From assembly GCA_040398525.1 (NCBI GenBank), contig JBBATY010000002.1:62001-126000 (forward strand): a stretch of 64,000 bases of DNA, given 5' to 3'. This document shows, one piece after another, positions 25,221-32,525 of this stretch; the stretch's first letter is position 1; the number at the start of each line of letters is the position of its first letter. The notes beneath the pieces are model-generated. The model was not told the DNA's origin. It saw nothing but the letters and a program-made list of their open reading frames with translations, and made no database searches. Origin of the DNA: VFMC01 sp040398525. Its GTDB lineage: Bacteria; Actinomycetota; Acidimicrobiia; Acidimicrobiales; Ilumatobacteraceae. A program made the translations under genes and the position numbers.

Positions 25221-26218
25221 CAGCGTCCGGTTGGTACGGGGACGGAGGCGAGTACTTCGCGAACCGCCATCTCGGCCGTGAGACCTCGAGCAGAAGCATC
25301 GGGACGCACCAGGACACGGTGAGCGAGGACCGCTGTGGCGACGGCCTTGACGTCGTCGGGGATCGCAAAGTCGCGGGCGTTGGCGGCAGCGCGTGACCGC
25401 ACCGCCCGGGCCAGCTGCAACGTTGCTCGCGGCGACAGCCCGAGACTCAGCCCTGGGTGGCGTCGGCTGGCATCGGAGAGGTCGACGAGGTATCCCTTCA
25501 ACGGATCGGCCAGGTGCACGCGCCGGACGAGCGCCGTCATGGCCTGCACCTCCTCGGTCGTCACGACAGGGGAGAGCTGGGCGAGCACGTCGGCAGCGCC
25601 GAAGTTGTCGAGCATCGTGAGCTCGGCCTCCCGACCCGGATATCCGAGGGAGAGCCGCATCAGGAATCGGTCGAGTTGGCTCTCCGGAAGCCGGTAGGTG
25701 CCCTCTTGCTCGACCGGGTTCTGTGTGGCGATCACCATGAATGGGCTCGGCAGCAGGTACGAGCGGCCCTCGGCGCTCACCTGTCGTTCCTCCATCGCCT
25801 CGAGCAGCGCCGACTGGGTCTTGGGGGAGGCACGATTGATCTCGTCGGCGAGCACGATGTTGGCGAACAGCGGTCCGGGCTGGAAGACGAAGGACTCGGT
25901 CGAGCGCTGAAGAATGCTCACTCCGACGAGGTCGGTCGGCAAGAGGTCGGGAGTGAACTGCACCCGCTTCCAGGTGCAGTCGACCGATGCGGAGAGCGCC
26001 TTCGCGAGGCTCGTCTTGCCGACTCCCGGCACATCTTCGATCAGTAGGTGGCCCTCGGCGAGGAGGCACATCACCGACAGGTCGATCGCATCGCGCTTGC
26101 CATGGACAACCCGAGCGACGTTCGCGGTGATTGCCTCGAAGAGCGATGCGAAGGTGGCGGGAGGTGCAGCAGCCGGGCTGCCCGCAGCAGGCCCGCCGAT
26201 CGCATCAGGCGAGGTCAT
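25220..26218 (-). CDS. MoxR-family AAA+ ATPase
   Basis: 332-residue AAA+ ATPase of the MoxR branch. Walker A EDVPGVGKTSLAKAL lies near residue 60, Walker B NIVLADEINRASPKTQSALLEAMEE near 120, sensor 1 in VIATQNPVEQEGTYRLPE near 160, and the arginine region in SQLDRFLMRL near 180. A 25-residue Ala/Pro/Gly-rich N terminus precedes the fold. The ATG is supported by TACGCT nine bases upstream; the much longer frame runs antisense through two rightward genes and is not real. First gene of the moxR-DUF58-transglutaminase operon. Confidence 0.93.
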   Translation of the reverse strand: MTSPDAIGGPAAGSPAAAPPATFASLFEAITANVARVVHGKRDAIDLSVMCLLAEGHLLIEDVPGVGKTSLAKALSASVDCTWKRVQFTPDLLPTDLVGVSILQRSTESFVFQPGPLFANIVLADEINRASPKTQSALLEAMEERQVSAEGRSYLLPSPFMVIATQNPVEQEGTYRLPESQLDRFLMRLSLGYPGREAELTMLDNFGAADVLAQLSPVVTTEEVQAMTALVRRVHLADPLKGYLVDLSDASRRHPGLSLGLSPRATLQLARAVRSRAAANARDFAIPDDVKAVATAVLAHRVLVRPDASARGLTAEMAVREVLASVPVPTGR

Positions 26219-26227
26219 GGTTCCACC

Positions 26228-26233
26228 AGCGTA
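26228..26233 (-). promoter_or_regulatory. Putative -10 of the moxR operon
   Basis: TACGCT on the minus strand, nine bases upstream of the moxR ATG, in the 63-base divergent region with the ROK gene. Confidence 0.45.
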
Positions 26234-26269
26234 GACGGCCGCTGGCCGGACGCGTCGTCGCCTGGCCGC

Positions 26270-26275
26270 TACGCT
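26270..26275 (+). promoter_or_regulatory. Putative -10 of the ROK kinase gene (leaderless)
   Basis: TACGCT six bases upstream of the GTG at 26282, no Shine-Dalgarno. Confidence 0.45.
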
Positions 26276-26281
26276 CGGCTC

Positions 26282-27148
26282 GTGCGAGAGCTGTACCTCG
26301 GGATCGATATCGGGGGCACCAAGCTTGCTGCTGGCGTGGTCGACGAGAACGCCCAAATCCTGGTCCGCGACCGCGTCCCGACACCGACTCGCGACGTCTG
26401 GCCCGCGGTCATGCGCCTCGTGAAGCGGGTGCTGGCAGCCTCGCCCGAGCGACCCGTTGCGTGTGGTGTCGGGTGCGGAGGGCCGATGGCGCCGCTGGAG
26501 GGCACGGTCTCGCCACTGCACATCCCGTCGTGGCGCGGATTCCCGCTGCGCGAGTTCGCCGAGCAGTTGACCGGTATGCCCGTCGTGGTCGACAACGACG
26601 CCAAGGCACTGGCGCTCGCCGAGGCCTGGCGAGGTGCTGCTGTCGGTGTCGACGACTTCATCGGCATGGTCGTAGGCACCGGCGTCGGCGGCGGGATCGT
26701 GAGCGGTGGGCGTCTGCTCCAGGGTCGGCTGGGCAATGCGGGGCACATCGGCCACGTGGTGGTCGAGCCCGATGGTCGACCGTGCAGGTGCGGCGGGTTC
26801 GGGTGCCTCGAGGCCTACTGCAGCGGGCCGGCCATCGAAGCCGAGACGGGACGGGCCCCGCAGCGTGCCTCCGCAGCGATCATGGAGCGCACCGGGATGC
26901 TCGTCGGGCGGGCGCTGTCGTCCGTCGGAGCGGTTGTCGACCTCAAGTTGGCCGTCGTCGGGGGCTCGGTCGCGCTCGGGTTCGGCCCGACGTTCTTCGA
27001 CGCCGCGCAGGCCGAGCTCGACGCCCGGGCGAAGTTGAGCTTCACTCGAGGCTTTCGGATCGTGCCTGCGCAACTCGGCGACGGAGCGCCCCTCATCGGT
27101 GCCGGTGCGCTCGCTCGGTTCGCCTCCGCACCACCTACCCACAGGTAA
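26282..27148 (+). CDS. ROK-family sugar kinase, glucokinase-like
   Basis: 288 residues. The ROK fold is shown by the ATP-binding YLGIDIGGTKLAAGVV at the N terminus, VVVDNDAKALALAEAW near residue 100, GTGVGGGIVSGGRL near 127, the GHIGHVVV motif near 150 and the zinc-binding CRCGGFGCLEAYCSGPA near 163. Most likely an ATP-dependent glucokinase; N-acetylmannosamine or fructose kinases share these motifs. No DNA-binding N-terminal domain, so it is an enzyme rather than a ROK repressor. The GTG start is favoured by the -10 six bases upstream and by fold alignment. Confidence 0.9.
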   Translation: MRELYLGIDIGGTKLAAGVVDENAQILVRDRVPTPTRDVWPAVMRLVKRVLAASPERPVACGVGCGGPMAPLEGTVSPLHIPSWRGFPLREFAEQLTGMPVVVDNDAKALALAEAWRGAAVGVDDFIGMVVGTGVGGGIVSGGRLLQGRLGNAGHIGHVVVEPDGRPCRCGGFGCLEAYCSGPAIEAETGRAPQRASAAIMERTGMLVGRALSSVGAVVDLKLAVVGGSVALGFGPTFFDAAQAELDARAKLSFTRGFRIVPAQLGDGAPLIGAGALARFASAPPTHR

Positions 27149-27157
27149 CATCAGGTC

Positions 27158-28372
27158 ATGCGTCCGACCTACACCCCCGAAGCAGAGGCCTACCGCGAGA
27201 AGGTCCAGGCATTCCTCGCCGAGAAGCTGCCGTCCAACTGGCGAGGCATCGGCCAGCTCGAGGGGAGCGAGCTCGAGCACTTCGTCGCCGAGTGGCGCCA
27301 GACCCTGTTCGAGGGCGGCTATCTCGCACCCGGTTGGCCGGTCGAGTTCGGCGGGGGCGGGTTGTCGGCGCTCGAGCAGGTGATCCTGGGGGAGGAGTTT
27401 GCCCGTGCCGGTGTGCCCACCGGCGGCCCGAACGACGTCTTCGGCATCCAGATGCTCGGCAACACGTTGTTGCAGTGGGGGACGCCCGAGCAGAAGGCGC
27501 ACTACCTGCCGCGCATCCTGTCGGGCGAGGACACCTGGTGCCAGGGCTACTCCGAGCCCAACGCCGGCAGCGACCTGTCGAACCTCGGGCTGCGGGCGCA
27601 GCTCGACGGCGACCAATGGATCTTGAACGGCCAGAAGATCTGGACCTCGGCAGGTCACCTCGCCGACCACATCTTCACCCTCGCCCGTACCGATCCCGAC
27701 GCCCCGCGGCACAAGGGCATCTCGTTCCTGCTGGTCGACATGCGCCAGCCGGGGGTCGAGGTCCGTCCGATCCGGATGATCTCGGGGGAGAGCGAGTTCA
27801 ACGAGGTGTTCTACACCGATGCCACCACCCCTCGGGAGGAAGTCGTCGGCGGAGTGAACAACGGCTGGGCTGTTGCCATGACCCTGCTCGGCTTCGAGCG
27901 CGGTGAGGCTGCAGCGACGCTGCCGATCCGCTTCCAGTCCGAGCTCGACCGCCTGCTGCTGTTGGCCAAGGAGCACGGGGTGGCCGACGACCCGCGGATC
28001 CGGCAGCGCCTGGCAGCGTGTTACGCAAAGGTGCAGATCATGCGCTTCAACGGCATGCGCGTCCTCACTCGCTTCCTGGCCGGCCATCACCCTGGCCCCG
28101 ACGGAGCGATCTCCAAGCTCTACTGGAGCGAGTACCACAAGGAGATCACCGAGTTGGCAATCGACATTCTGGGTGCTCATGCGCTCGTCCCGGAGGGGCG
28201 CAAGCCGTCGTCGAGCTTCCAGGCCGACGATGCCGGCGCACCGAACACCACCTGGAGCTGGGTGGGCACCTTCTTGAACGCCCGGGCGGGCACGATCTAC
28301 GCCGGCTCGTCGCAGATCCAGCGGAACATCGTCGGCGAGATGGTCCTCGGCCTCCCCAAGGAGCCCCGCTGA
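27158..28372 (+). CDS. Acyl-CoA dehydrogenase
   Basis: 404-residue FAD-dependent acyl-CoA dehydrogenase of the actinobacterial FadE type. WCQGYSEPNAGSDLSNL near residue 128 and GQKIWTSAGHLADH near 157 bind FAD and substrate; the C-terminal TIYAGSSQIQRNIVGEMVLGLP holds the flavin contacts. In medium-chain enzymes the catalytic glutamate lies in a YEG sequence here; this protein has Y-A-G, so the base must come from elsewhere, for example a Glu in GFERGEAA near 248, or from a partner subunit. It starts nine bases after the ROK gene. Substrate unknown; steroid or branched-chain acyl-CoA are options. Confidence 0.9.
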   Translation: MRPTYTPEAEAYREKVQAFLAEKLPSNWRGIGQLEGSELEHFVAEWRQTLFEGGYLAPGWPVEFGGGGLSALEQVILGEEFARAGVPTGGPNDVFGIQMLGNTLLQWGTPEQKAHYLPRILSGEDTWCQGYSEPNAGSDLSNLGLRAQLDGDQWILNGQKIWTSAGHLADHIFTLARTDPDAPRHKGISFLLVDMRQPGVEVRPIRMISGESEFNEVFYTDATTPREEVVGGVNNGWAVAMTLLGFERGEAAATLPIRFQSELDRLLLLAKEHGVADDPRIRQRLAACYAKVQIMRFNGMRVLTRFLAGHHPGPDGAISKLYWSEYHKEITELAIDILGAHALVPEGRKPSSSFQADDAGAPNTTWSWVGTFLNARAGTIYAGSSQIQRNIVGEMVLGLPKEPR

Positions 28373-28635
28373 CGGCGCCGGCTCGGCTCTCCCTCGGTCA
28401 GGTCCTCGGCCTGGCTCGAGCCATCGGGCGGCACCCTGCCTTGTGGGGCACGGCGGTCCGTCAGGCTGCCCGGTTGGCGCCGTCCGGCTGGTGGAGGCGA
28501 GCCCCGTTCCTCCCGGTCCCGTCGGGGCCATACCTCGAGTTCCGAGCCGTCACCCAGTATGGAGCGGGGGATCGACCACCGACAGCAACTGATGTGGTGG
28601 ACTACCTTGCGTGGTGCAAGCGGGTCGACCGATGA
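28369..28635 (+). CDS. Small conserved-looking protein, probable CTG start
   Basis: 88 residues if it begins at the CTG that overlaps the acyl-CoA dehydrogenase stop as CTGA. AAGGAG sits five bases before that CTG (28358-28363), an ideal ribosome site, and no ATG or GTG offers a better start; the next in-frame option is TTG at 28441. The product has Trp- and Pro-rich segments (RLAPSGWWRRAPFLPVPSG) and a C-terminal helix DVVDYLAWCKRVDR. I do not recognise a characterised family. The coupling to the dehydrogenase suggests co-expression. Confidence 0.55.
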   Translation: MTAPARLSLGQVLGLARAIGRHPALWGTAVRQAARLAPSGWWRRAPFLPVPSGPYLEFRAVTQYGAGDRPPTATDVVDYLAWCKRVDR

Positions 28636-28682
28636 GGCGGAGACCTCGGTGTGGTGTCGCAGTCCCGGCGCGGTGGCGAAGG

Positions 28683-28688
28683 TAACGC
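28683..28688 (+). promoter_or_regulatory. Possible -10 of the HNH gene
   Basis: TAACGC six bases upstream of the ATG at 28695; matches the leaderless arrangement except for C at the last position. Confidence 0.3.
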
Positions 28689-28694
28689 CGAGCC

Positions 28695-29192
28695 ATGGCG
28701 AGCGCGCTGGTCCTCAATGCGACGTACGAGCCGCTCTCGGTGGTCTCATCACGTCGCGCCGTCTGGCTGGTGCTTGCCGACAAAGCCGACATCGTCGAGC
28801 ACGATGGCTCCGAGCTTCGCTCGATCTCGCGATCGCTGCCAGTACCAACGGTGATCCGCCTGCGCTACGTGGTCCGAGTCCCGTACCACCGTCGCGTGGC
28901 GCTGTCCCGCCGAGCCGTGTTCGCGCGCGACGACCATCGATGCCAGTACTGCGGCGGCAACGCCGACTCGATCGACCACATCGTTCCTCGGTCGCGGGGC
29001 GGTGGCCACTCATGGGACAACGTGGCTGCGGCGTGCCGCGCCTGCAATCTCTCCAAACGCGACCGCACCCCGGCCGAGGCGGGCATGCCGCTCGCCCGGC
29101 CCGCGTGCGTGCCGCGCGAACTGGCCTGGGTCAGTGTCGCCGTCCAGCGGGTGCCGGACGCCTGGAAGCCATATCTCGCCCGAGCGAGCTGA
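28695..29192 (+). CDS. HNH endonuclease domain protein
   Basis: 165 residues. The N-terminal 65 residues have the conserved start ALVLNATYEPLSVVSSRRA, and an HNH nuclease fold follows: RDDHRCQYCGGNADSIDHIVPRS with a CxxC zinc pair, then GGGHSWDNVAAACRACNLSKRD with the second CxxC pair. This stand-alone family is widespread in Actinobacteria and not linked to restriction systems; its biological role is not established. No toxin or methylase gene is adjacent. Confidence 0.9.
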   Translation: MASALVLNATYEPLSVVSSRRAVWLVLADKADIVEHDGSELRSISRSLPVPTVIRLRYVVRVPYHRRVALSRRAVFARDDHRCQYCGGNADSIDHIVPRSRGGGHSWDNVAAACRACNLSKRDRTPAEAGMPLARPACVPRELAWVSVAVQRVPDAWKPYLARAS

Positions 29193-29252
29193 GCCCTTCC
29201 CACGGCTGCCCCGTTGCCGGGCTGCGACGCTCTGTGGCGCGTGAGGTCGCTC

Positions 29253-29915
29253 GTGGCTGAGCGTGGTTGGCTGATCGAGCGGGTGTGTGCATCGGCCACC
29301 GAGCTACATGCATGGGAGCCGCCCCCTGCAGCCCGGATCGCCCGGTGGAGCGAGGTCGATGCGTCTGCGTTGGTGCTCGGTTCCGCGCAGAGCCCGACGA
29401 CGATCGACCTCGAGGCATGCGCGCGGCTCGGCATCGAGGTGGTGCGCCGTCGCAGCGGCGGCGGAGCAGTGCTGACACTGCCGGGTGAGCTTGTCTGGCT
29501 CGATGTGGTCGTCCCTGCCGGAGATCCGCTCTGGGACGACGACATCGGACGATCGATGTGGTGGTTCGGCGACATGTGGGCCGCCGCCTTCGGCGCCTGT
29601 GGAATCCAGGCAGCGGAGGTGCATCGAGGCCCACTCGTGCGTACGCCATGGTCGTCGACCGTGTGCTTCGAGGGGCTCGGACCCGGAGAGGTGGTGGTGG
29701 GCGGACGCAAGGCGGTCGGGATCAGCCAGCGCAGAACACGCCACTGGGCGCGACTCCAGGCTGCGGTCCATCTGCGGTGGCGCCCCGAACTGCTGACGAC
29801 GCTTGTGGGGGAAGCACTTCCCGAGGGGACGGAGCTCCGGGCGCCGTTCTGCCTCGCAATCGACCACGTCGACGCTGTTCGGGCCGAGATCGAGCGGCGA
29901 CTCGTCGAGCGCTGA
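29253..29915 (+). CDS. Lipoate-protein ligase A family protein
   Basis: 220 residues of the BPL/LplA/LipB fold, which transfers lipoate or octanoate to lipoyl domains. VVRRRSGGGAVLTLPGELVW near residue 66 is the family ligand-binding motif, and VGGRKAVGISQRRTRHW near 149 supplies the catalytic lysine. I start at the GTG at 29253 because GAGG lies six bases upstream; GTG at 29241 and TTG at 29214 are in frame. It could be a ligase or an amidotransferase of the LipM/LipL type; the missing C-terminal domain of classical LplA points away from a full ligase. Confidence 0.78.
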   Translation: MAERGWLIERVCASATELHAWEPPPAARIARWSEVDASALVLGSAQSPTTIDLEACARLGIEVVRRRSGGGAVLTLPGELVWLDVVVPAGDPLWDDDIGRSMWWFGDMWAAAFGACGIQAAEVHRGPLVRTPWSSTVCFEGLGPGEVVVGGRKAVGISQRRTRHWARLQAAVHLRWRPELLTTLVGEALPEGTELRAPFCLAIDHVDAVRAEIERRLVER

Positions 29916-29933
29916 CCACTCCGATGGAGCGGT
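29915..29933. terminator. Possible bidirectional hairpin between convergent genes
   Basis: ACCACTCC (29915-29922) pairs with GGAGCGGT (29926-29933) around GAT with one mismatch. It begins at the last base of the lipoate-ligase-like stop codon and ends six bases before the convergent membrane-protein stop. No T-run. Confidence 0.35.
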
Positions 29934-29939
29934 GTGCTC

Positions 29940-30362
29940 TCAGGGGGAGAAGGTCTTCCCCGCGCTCGCTGCCTTCTCTTCCTTACGGTTCTCGATGCCG
30001 GCCTTCACGAGGATGATCGGCAGGATGAAACCGGCGAGGAGTGCGCCGAGCCACACGATCACGGTCGCCGCGATCCAGGTGGAGACTCCTTCGATGTCGA
30101 AGCCGTCGGTGACCGCATCGGTGACGAGCAGCCCGACGTACGTGGTGACCAGGGCGATGGCGCCGAGGAGCGCCGGGGCGTTCTTGCGGGCGATGTTCAC
30201 GACGAGCGGCCCCGCGATGACTGCCACCACGGTGAAGATTGCGACTGCGAGGAAGAACGGACCGGGGTCGGCGGTCATGTCGTTCAGCACCCAGATGGCG
30301 ATGAGGAGGCCGACCGCATTGGCGACCAGGTTGATGACGGTGGAGATGAGAAGTCTGATCAC
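29940..30362 (-). CDS. Membrane protein, phage-holin-4-2-like family
   Basis: 140 residues with four hydrophobic helices (about 3-24, 34-55, 62-84 and 94-117) and a charged C-terminal tail GIENRKEEKAASAGKTFSP. The opening LLISTVINLVANAVGLLIAIWVL resembles the mycobacterial phage-holin-like family of small membrane proteins, which are usually chromosomal and not phage-linked. The GTG start is chosen because TATGCT ends six bases upstream; the longer frame adds 55 Arg/Pro-rich residues. No prophage genes are nearby. Confidence 0.7.
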   Translation of the reverse strand: MIRLLISTVINLVANAVGLLIAIWVLNDMTADPGPFFLAVAIFTVVAVIAGPLVVNIARKNAPALLGAIALVTTYVGLLVTDAVTDGFDIEGVSTWIAATVIVWLGALLAGFILPIILVKAGIENRKEEKAASAGKTFSP

Positions 30363-30368
30363 AGCGGC

Positions 30369-30374
30369 AGCATA
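30369..30374 (-). promoter_or_regulatory. Putative -10 of the holin-like gene (leaderless)
   Basis: TATGCT on the minus strand, six bases upstream of the GTG at 30362; close to the TATAAT consensus. Confidence 0.5.
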
Positions 30375-30671
30375 ACCATCGCTCCGCAGAGGGCAAGCGA
30401 ATGCTGGTCTTTCCTCCCTGAGGGGTGATCCGGGGTACGATCCGGGTGTCGGAAGTCGCTGCCCGGGCCAGTCCTGGTGCGCGGCGGCTCGCCGGCGTCC
30501 CGGTCCGTTGCCGACTCCCGATCGCAACGGACCGGGACTTCGTCGCGCTGACGTCGCGACCGATCACCACCTGGCGTGCACGACGTCGGGCTGTCCCTTC
30601 GACCGGGCATCGAGCCGACCCTGGGCGCGTACGGCTGTGGGCCGTCCGCGATCCGTGGGAACGGGCCCCAG
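30375..30671. other. Intergenic region upstream of the mraZ boxes
   Basis: No convincing gene in either direction. A TACGAT hexamer at 30436-30441 facing right could be a distal mraZ promoter with a leader of almost 400 bases. A rightward open frame through this part continues into the TGGG boxes and is a by-product of G-richness. Otherwise I see nothing. Confidence 0.5.
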
Positions 30672-30779
30672 TGGGGCTCTGGGGAGCGCCGTGGGGGCCG
30701 ATGTGGGGTGAAGTGGGGGAAAGAGTTGACAAGTGGGGGGAAATGGGGGAAGAATGGGGGGCATGTGGGGAGGCGTGGG
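30672..30779 (+). promoter_or_regulatory. Array of ten TGGG boxes, probable MraZ operator
   Basis: TGGG(G) begins at 30672, 30680, 30692, 30704, 30714, 30734, 30744, 30755, 30766 and 30776. The last seven are spaced 10, 20, 10, 11, 11 and 10 bases, so the boxes lie on one face of the helix. In E. coli MraZ represses its own operon by binding TGGGN repeats separated by five bases, that is a 10-base period. The boxes surround and overlap the promoter at 30726-30755. Autoregulation is inferred from this match. Confidence 0.75.
30726..30755 (+). promoter_or_regulatory. mraZ/dcw promoter
   Basis: A perfect TTGACA at 30726-30731, 18-base spacer, AAGAAT at 30750-30755 (four of six to TATAAT). Transcription would start near 30762, giving a leader of about 75 bases. 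It is the only full -35 consensus I noticed in the window. Confidence 0.6.
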
Positions 30780-30835
30780 TCCTGGATGCACCGTGAGGTG
30801 GACGGATCGCATGCCGCGACGGCCAGAGGTGCGGC

Positions 30836-31261
30836 GTGGTGCTGTTCGTCGGAACCCATGAGCGTCAGCTCGACGACAAGGGTCGTCTCGCATTGCCGGC
30901 ACCGTTTCGCGCGCACCTCGGCGAGCACTGCTACCTGGTGTTCGGCGACGACCAGTGCGTCAACGTCGTGCCATCGACGACCTTCGAGCAGATGGCCGAG
31001 CAGTTGATGTCCCGGGTCGAGCGCGGCGAGGTGTCGTTGCAGCGTCAGCGCGCTGTCTCATCGAGCGCAACGCTGGTCACCGTCGACAAGCAAGGCCGGG
31101 TCGGCATCGACGAGAAGCTGCGTGCGTACGCCGGTCTGGCGACCGAGCAGAAGGTCGTCGTCACAGGCAACTTCCGGGTGATCGAGATCTGGTCGCCCGA
31201 TCGCTTCGCCCGCGTGAACGCTGCGGGGACGAGCGACCTCGCGGGGGAGTCCGTGCGATGA
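30836..31261 (+). CDS. mraZ: Transcriptional regulator MraZ
   Basis: 141-residue DNA-binding protein with two AbrB-like halves, each marked by the family motif: DDKGRLALPAPFR near residue 14 and DKQGRVGIDEKLR near 83. It forms a ring and represses the division and cell-wall operon by binding TGGG repeats; ten such boxes lie directly upstream. GTG start, with a weak GAGG about seven bases before it. It is separated from rsmH by 303 bases that hold a strong inverted repeat, unlike the tight packing of the rest of the cluster. Confidence 0.95.
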   Translation: MVLFVGTHERQLDDKGRLALPAPFRAHLGEHCYLVFGDDQCVNVVPSTTFEQMAEQLMSRVERGEVSLQRQRAVSSSATLVTVDKQGRVGIDEKLRAYAGLATEQKVVVTGNFRVIEIWSPDRFARVNAAGTSDLAGESVR

Positions 31262-31295
31262 GCGCCACCGGCCGCGCAGCCGACCAGACCGCCGT

Positions 31296-31317
31296 GATCC
31301 CGTGCGGATCCCGTACG
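31296..31317 (+). repeat. Tandem 11-bp repeat in the mraZ-rsmH spacer
   Basis: GATCCCGTGCG followed directly by GATCCCGTACG, one difference. It is followed by an orphan AAGGAGG at 31321-31327 that precedes no usable start codon. Confidence 0.6.
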
Positions 31318-31399
31318 ACGAAGGAGGACCGAGGAACCACGACCCCTGCGGCTCGGCCGCAGCGATGACGTACCACATCGATACCGCAGGCCGAGCGTC

Positions 31400-31521
31400 T
31401 CGGCCTGTCCGCAGCCCGTCGGCCGGCAGGATGGTCAGCCCCACTCCGCCCGCTAGCCGTCTCGTCGTCCGGGGAGACATCCCGGCGACACCCGCCGACC
31501 GGCGGGCTGCGGACAGGCCGG
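31400..31521 (+). promoter_or_regulatory. Long hairpin upstream of rsmH, mraW RNA-motif candidate
   Basis: The 18 bases at 31401-31418 are perfectly complementary to 31503-31520; with outer and inner G-U and further pairs the stem reaches about 25 bp around a 68-base loop. The loop holds a smaller hairpin (31459-31463 with 31474-31478). Actinobacteria carry a described structured RNA, the mraW RNA motif, just upstream of mraW (rsmH), so this is the expected place for it. I have not matched the consensus itself. The region 31262-31564 otherwise has no convincing gene. Confidence 0.55.
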
Positions 31522-31564
31522 CCCGCACCGGTGGCCCGGTACCTCGACCTGAGGGCATGGCGGG

Positions 31565-32524
31565 ATGAGCGACGAGTTCGCCCACCAGCCCGTCATGGCA
31601 GAGGAGATCCTCGGGATCTTCTCCGAGGTCCCGCCCGGCTGGATCCTCGATGCCACCCTCGGTGGCGGAGGCCATGCGCACCTGCTCCTCGAACGGTACC
31701 CCCATCTCAACGTCCTTGGGCTCGACCAGGACGAGACGGCGCTCGCTGCAGCTCGGAAGCGACTCACTCACTTCGGTGACCGTGTCGCAACAGCCCACAT
31801 GCGGTTCGACCACCTCGAACAGGCCATGGCAGCACTCCACATCCCGTCGCTCTCCGGAGCCCTGTTCGATCTCGGGGTCAGCTCACCGCAGCTGGATCGA
31901 CCCGAGCGCGGCTTCTCCTACCGGCACGCAGCAGACCTCGACATGCGAATGGACCGCACCCAGAAGTGGTCGGCCGCCGATGTGGTGAACGGGTACGACG
32001 AGGTGGCGCTCATCGAGATCCTTCGTCGCTACGGTGACGAGCGCTTCGCGCCACGGATCGCCCGGGCGATCGTGGCTGCTCGACCCGTCGAGACGACGAC
32101 CCAGCTCGCCGAGATCGTGGTGGCAGCCATCCCTGCTGCCGCCCGACGCACCGGAGGCCACCCGGCAAAGCGGACGTTCCAGGCCATTCGCATCGAGGTC
32201 AACCAGGAACTGGAAGTCCTCCCGGAGGCCCTCGATGCTGCGATCGACAACACCGCGATCGGCGGGCGCGTCGCGGTGCTCTCGTACCACTCCGGTGAGG
32301 ACCGCATCACCAAAGAGCGGATGCGTGCAGCCGAACGTGGTGACTGCGTCTGCCCTCCCGAACTTCCGTGTATCTGCGACGCGGTGCAGACGGTGAGACT
32401 CGTCCGGGGTGTGCCGCGCCGGCCGAGCGAGGCCGAACAACAGTCGAACCCTCGAGCTCGAAGCGCACGGCTTCGCGTGGTCGAGCGGATCGCGCCGGGC
32501 CGTCGTTCGTCGGGACGGCGCTGA
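31565..32524 (+). CDS. rsmH: 16S rRNA (cytosine(1402)-N4)-methyltransferase
   Basis: Methylates N4 of C1402 in the ribosomal P site using S-adenosylmethionine. 319 residues, normal length. EFAHQPVMAEEIL opens the protein, the SAM-binding ILDATLGGGGHAHLLL lies near residue 27, ALFDLGVSSPQLD near 99, and AAARRTGGHPAKRTFQAIRIEVNQEL near 192 is the family hallmark. Four cysteines in GDCVCPPELPCIC near 260 may bind zinc. The ATG has only a weak GGCGGG upstream. Second gene of the dcw cluster. Confidence 0.96.
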   Translation: MSDEFAHQPVMAEEILGIFSEVPPGWILDATLGGGGHAHLLLERYPHLNVLGLDQDETALAAARKRLTHFGDRVATAHMRFDHLEQAMAALHIPSLSGALFDLGVSSPQLDRPERGFSYRHAADLDMRMDRTQKWSAADVVNGYDEVALIEILRRYGDERFAPRIARAIVAARPVETTTQLAEIVVAAIPAAARRTGGHPAKRTFQAIRIEVNQELEVLPEALDAAIDNTAIGGRVAVLSYHSGEDRITKERMRAAERGDCVCPPELPCICDAVQTVRLVRGVPRRPSEAEQQSNPRARSARLRVVERIAPGRRSSGRR

Positions 32525-32525
32525 C

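Noticed and set aside
26219..28531. Leftward extension of the moxR frame through the ROK and dehydrogenase genes
   Set aside because: Antisense to two well-supported genes; MoxR homology begins at the internal ATG at 26218.
28695..29192. Restriction-modification or homing element because of the HNH domain
   Set aside because: No methylase, intron or intein borders are visible; the gene belongs to a common stand-alone actinobacterial family.
29940..30362. Prophage remnant because of holin-like similarity
   Set aside because: No integrase, lysin, attachment repeats or other phage genes nearby; this small membrane family is common on chromosomes.
30672..30779. G-quadruplex interpretation of the TGGGG tract
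   Set aside because: Possible chemically, but the 10-11 base phasing and position before mraZ are explained better by MraZ boxes.
30425..30796. 123-residue rightward frame upstream of mraZ
   Set aside because: Its Trp/Gly/Glu-rich second half is just the translation of the TGGGG boxes, and it overlaps the promoter.
31302..31568. 88-residue frame between mraZ and rsmH ending in an ATGA overlap with rsmH
   Set aside because: Arg/Pro-rich, no ribosome site at a start, and it lies across the conserved-position RNA hairpin. The four-base overlap is the only support; kept as a remote possibility.
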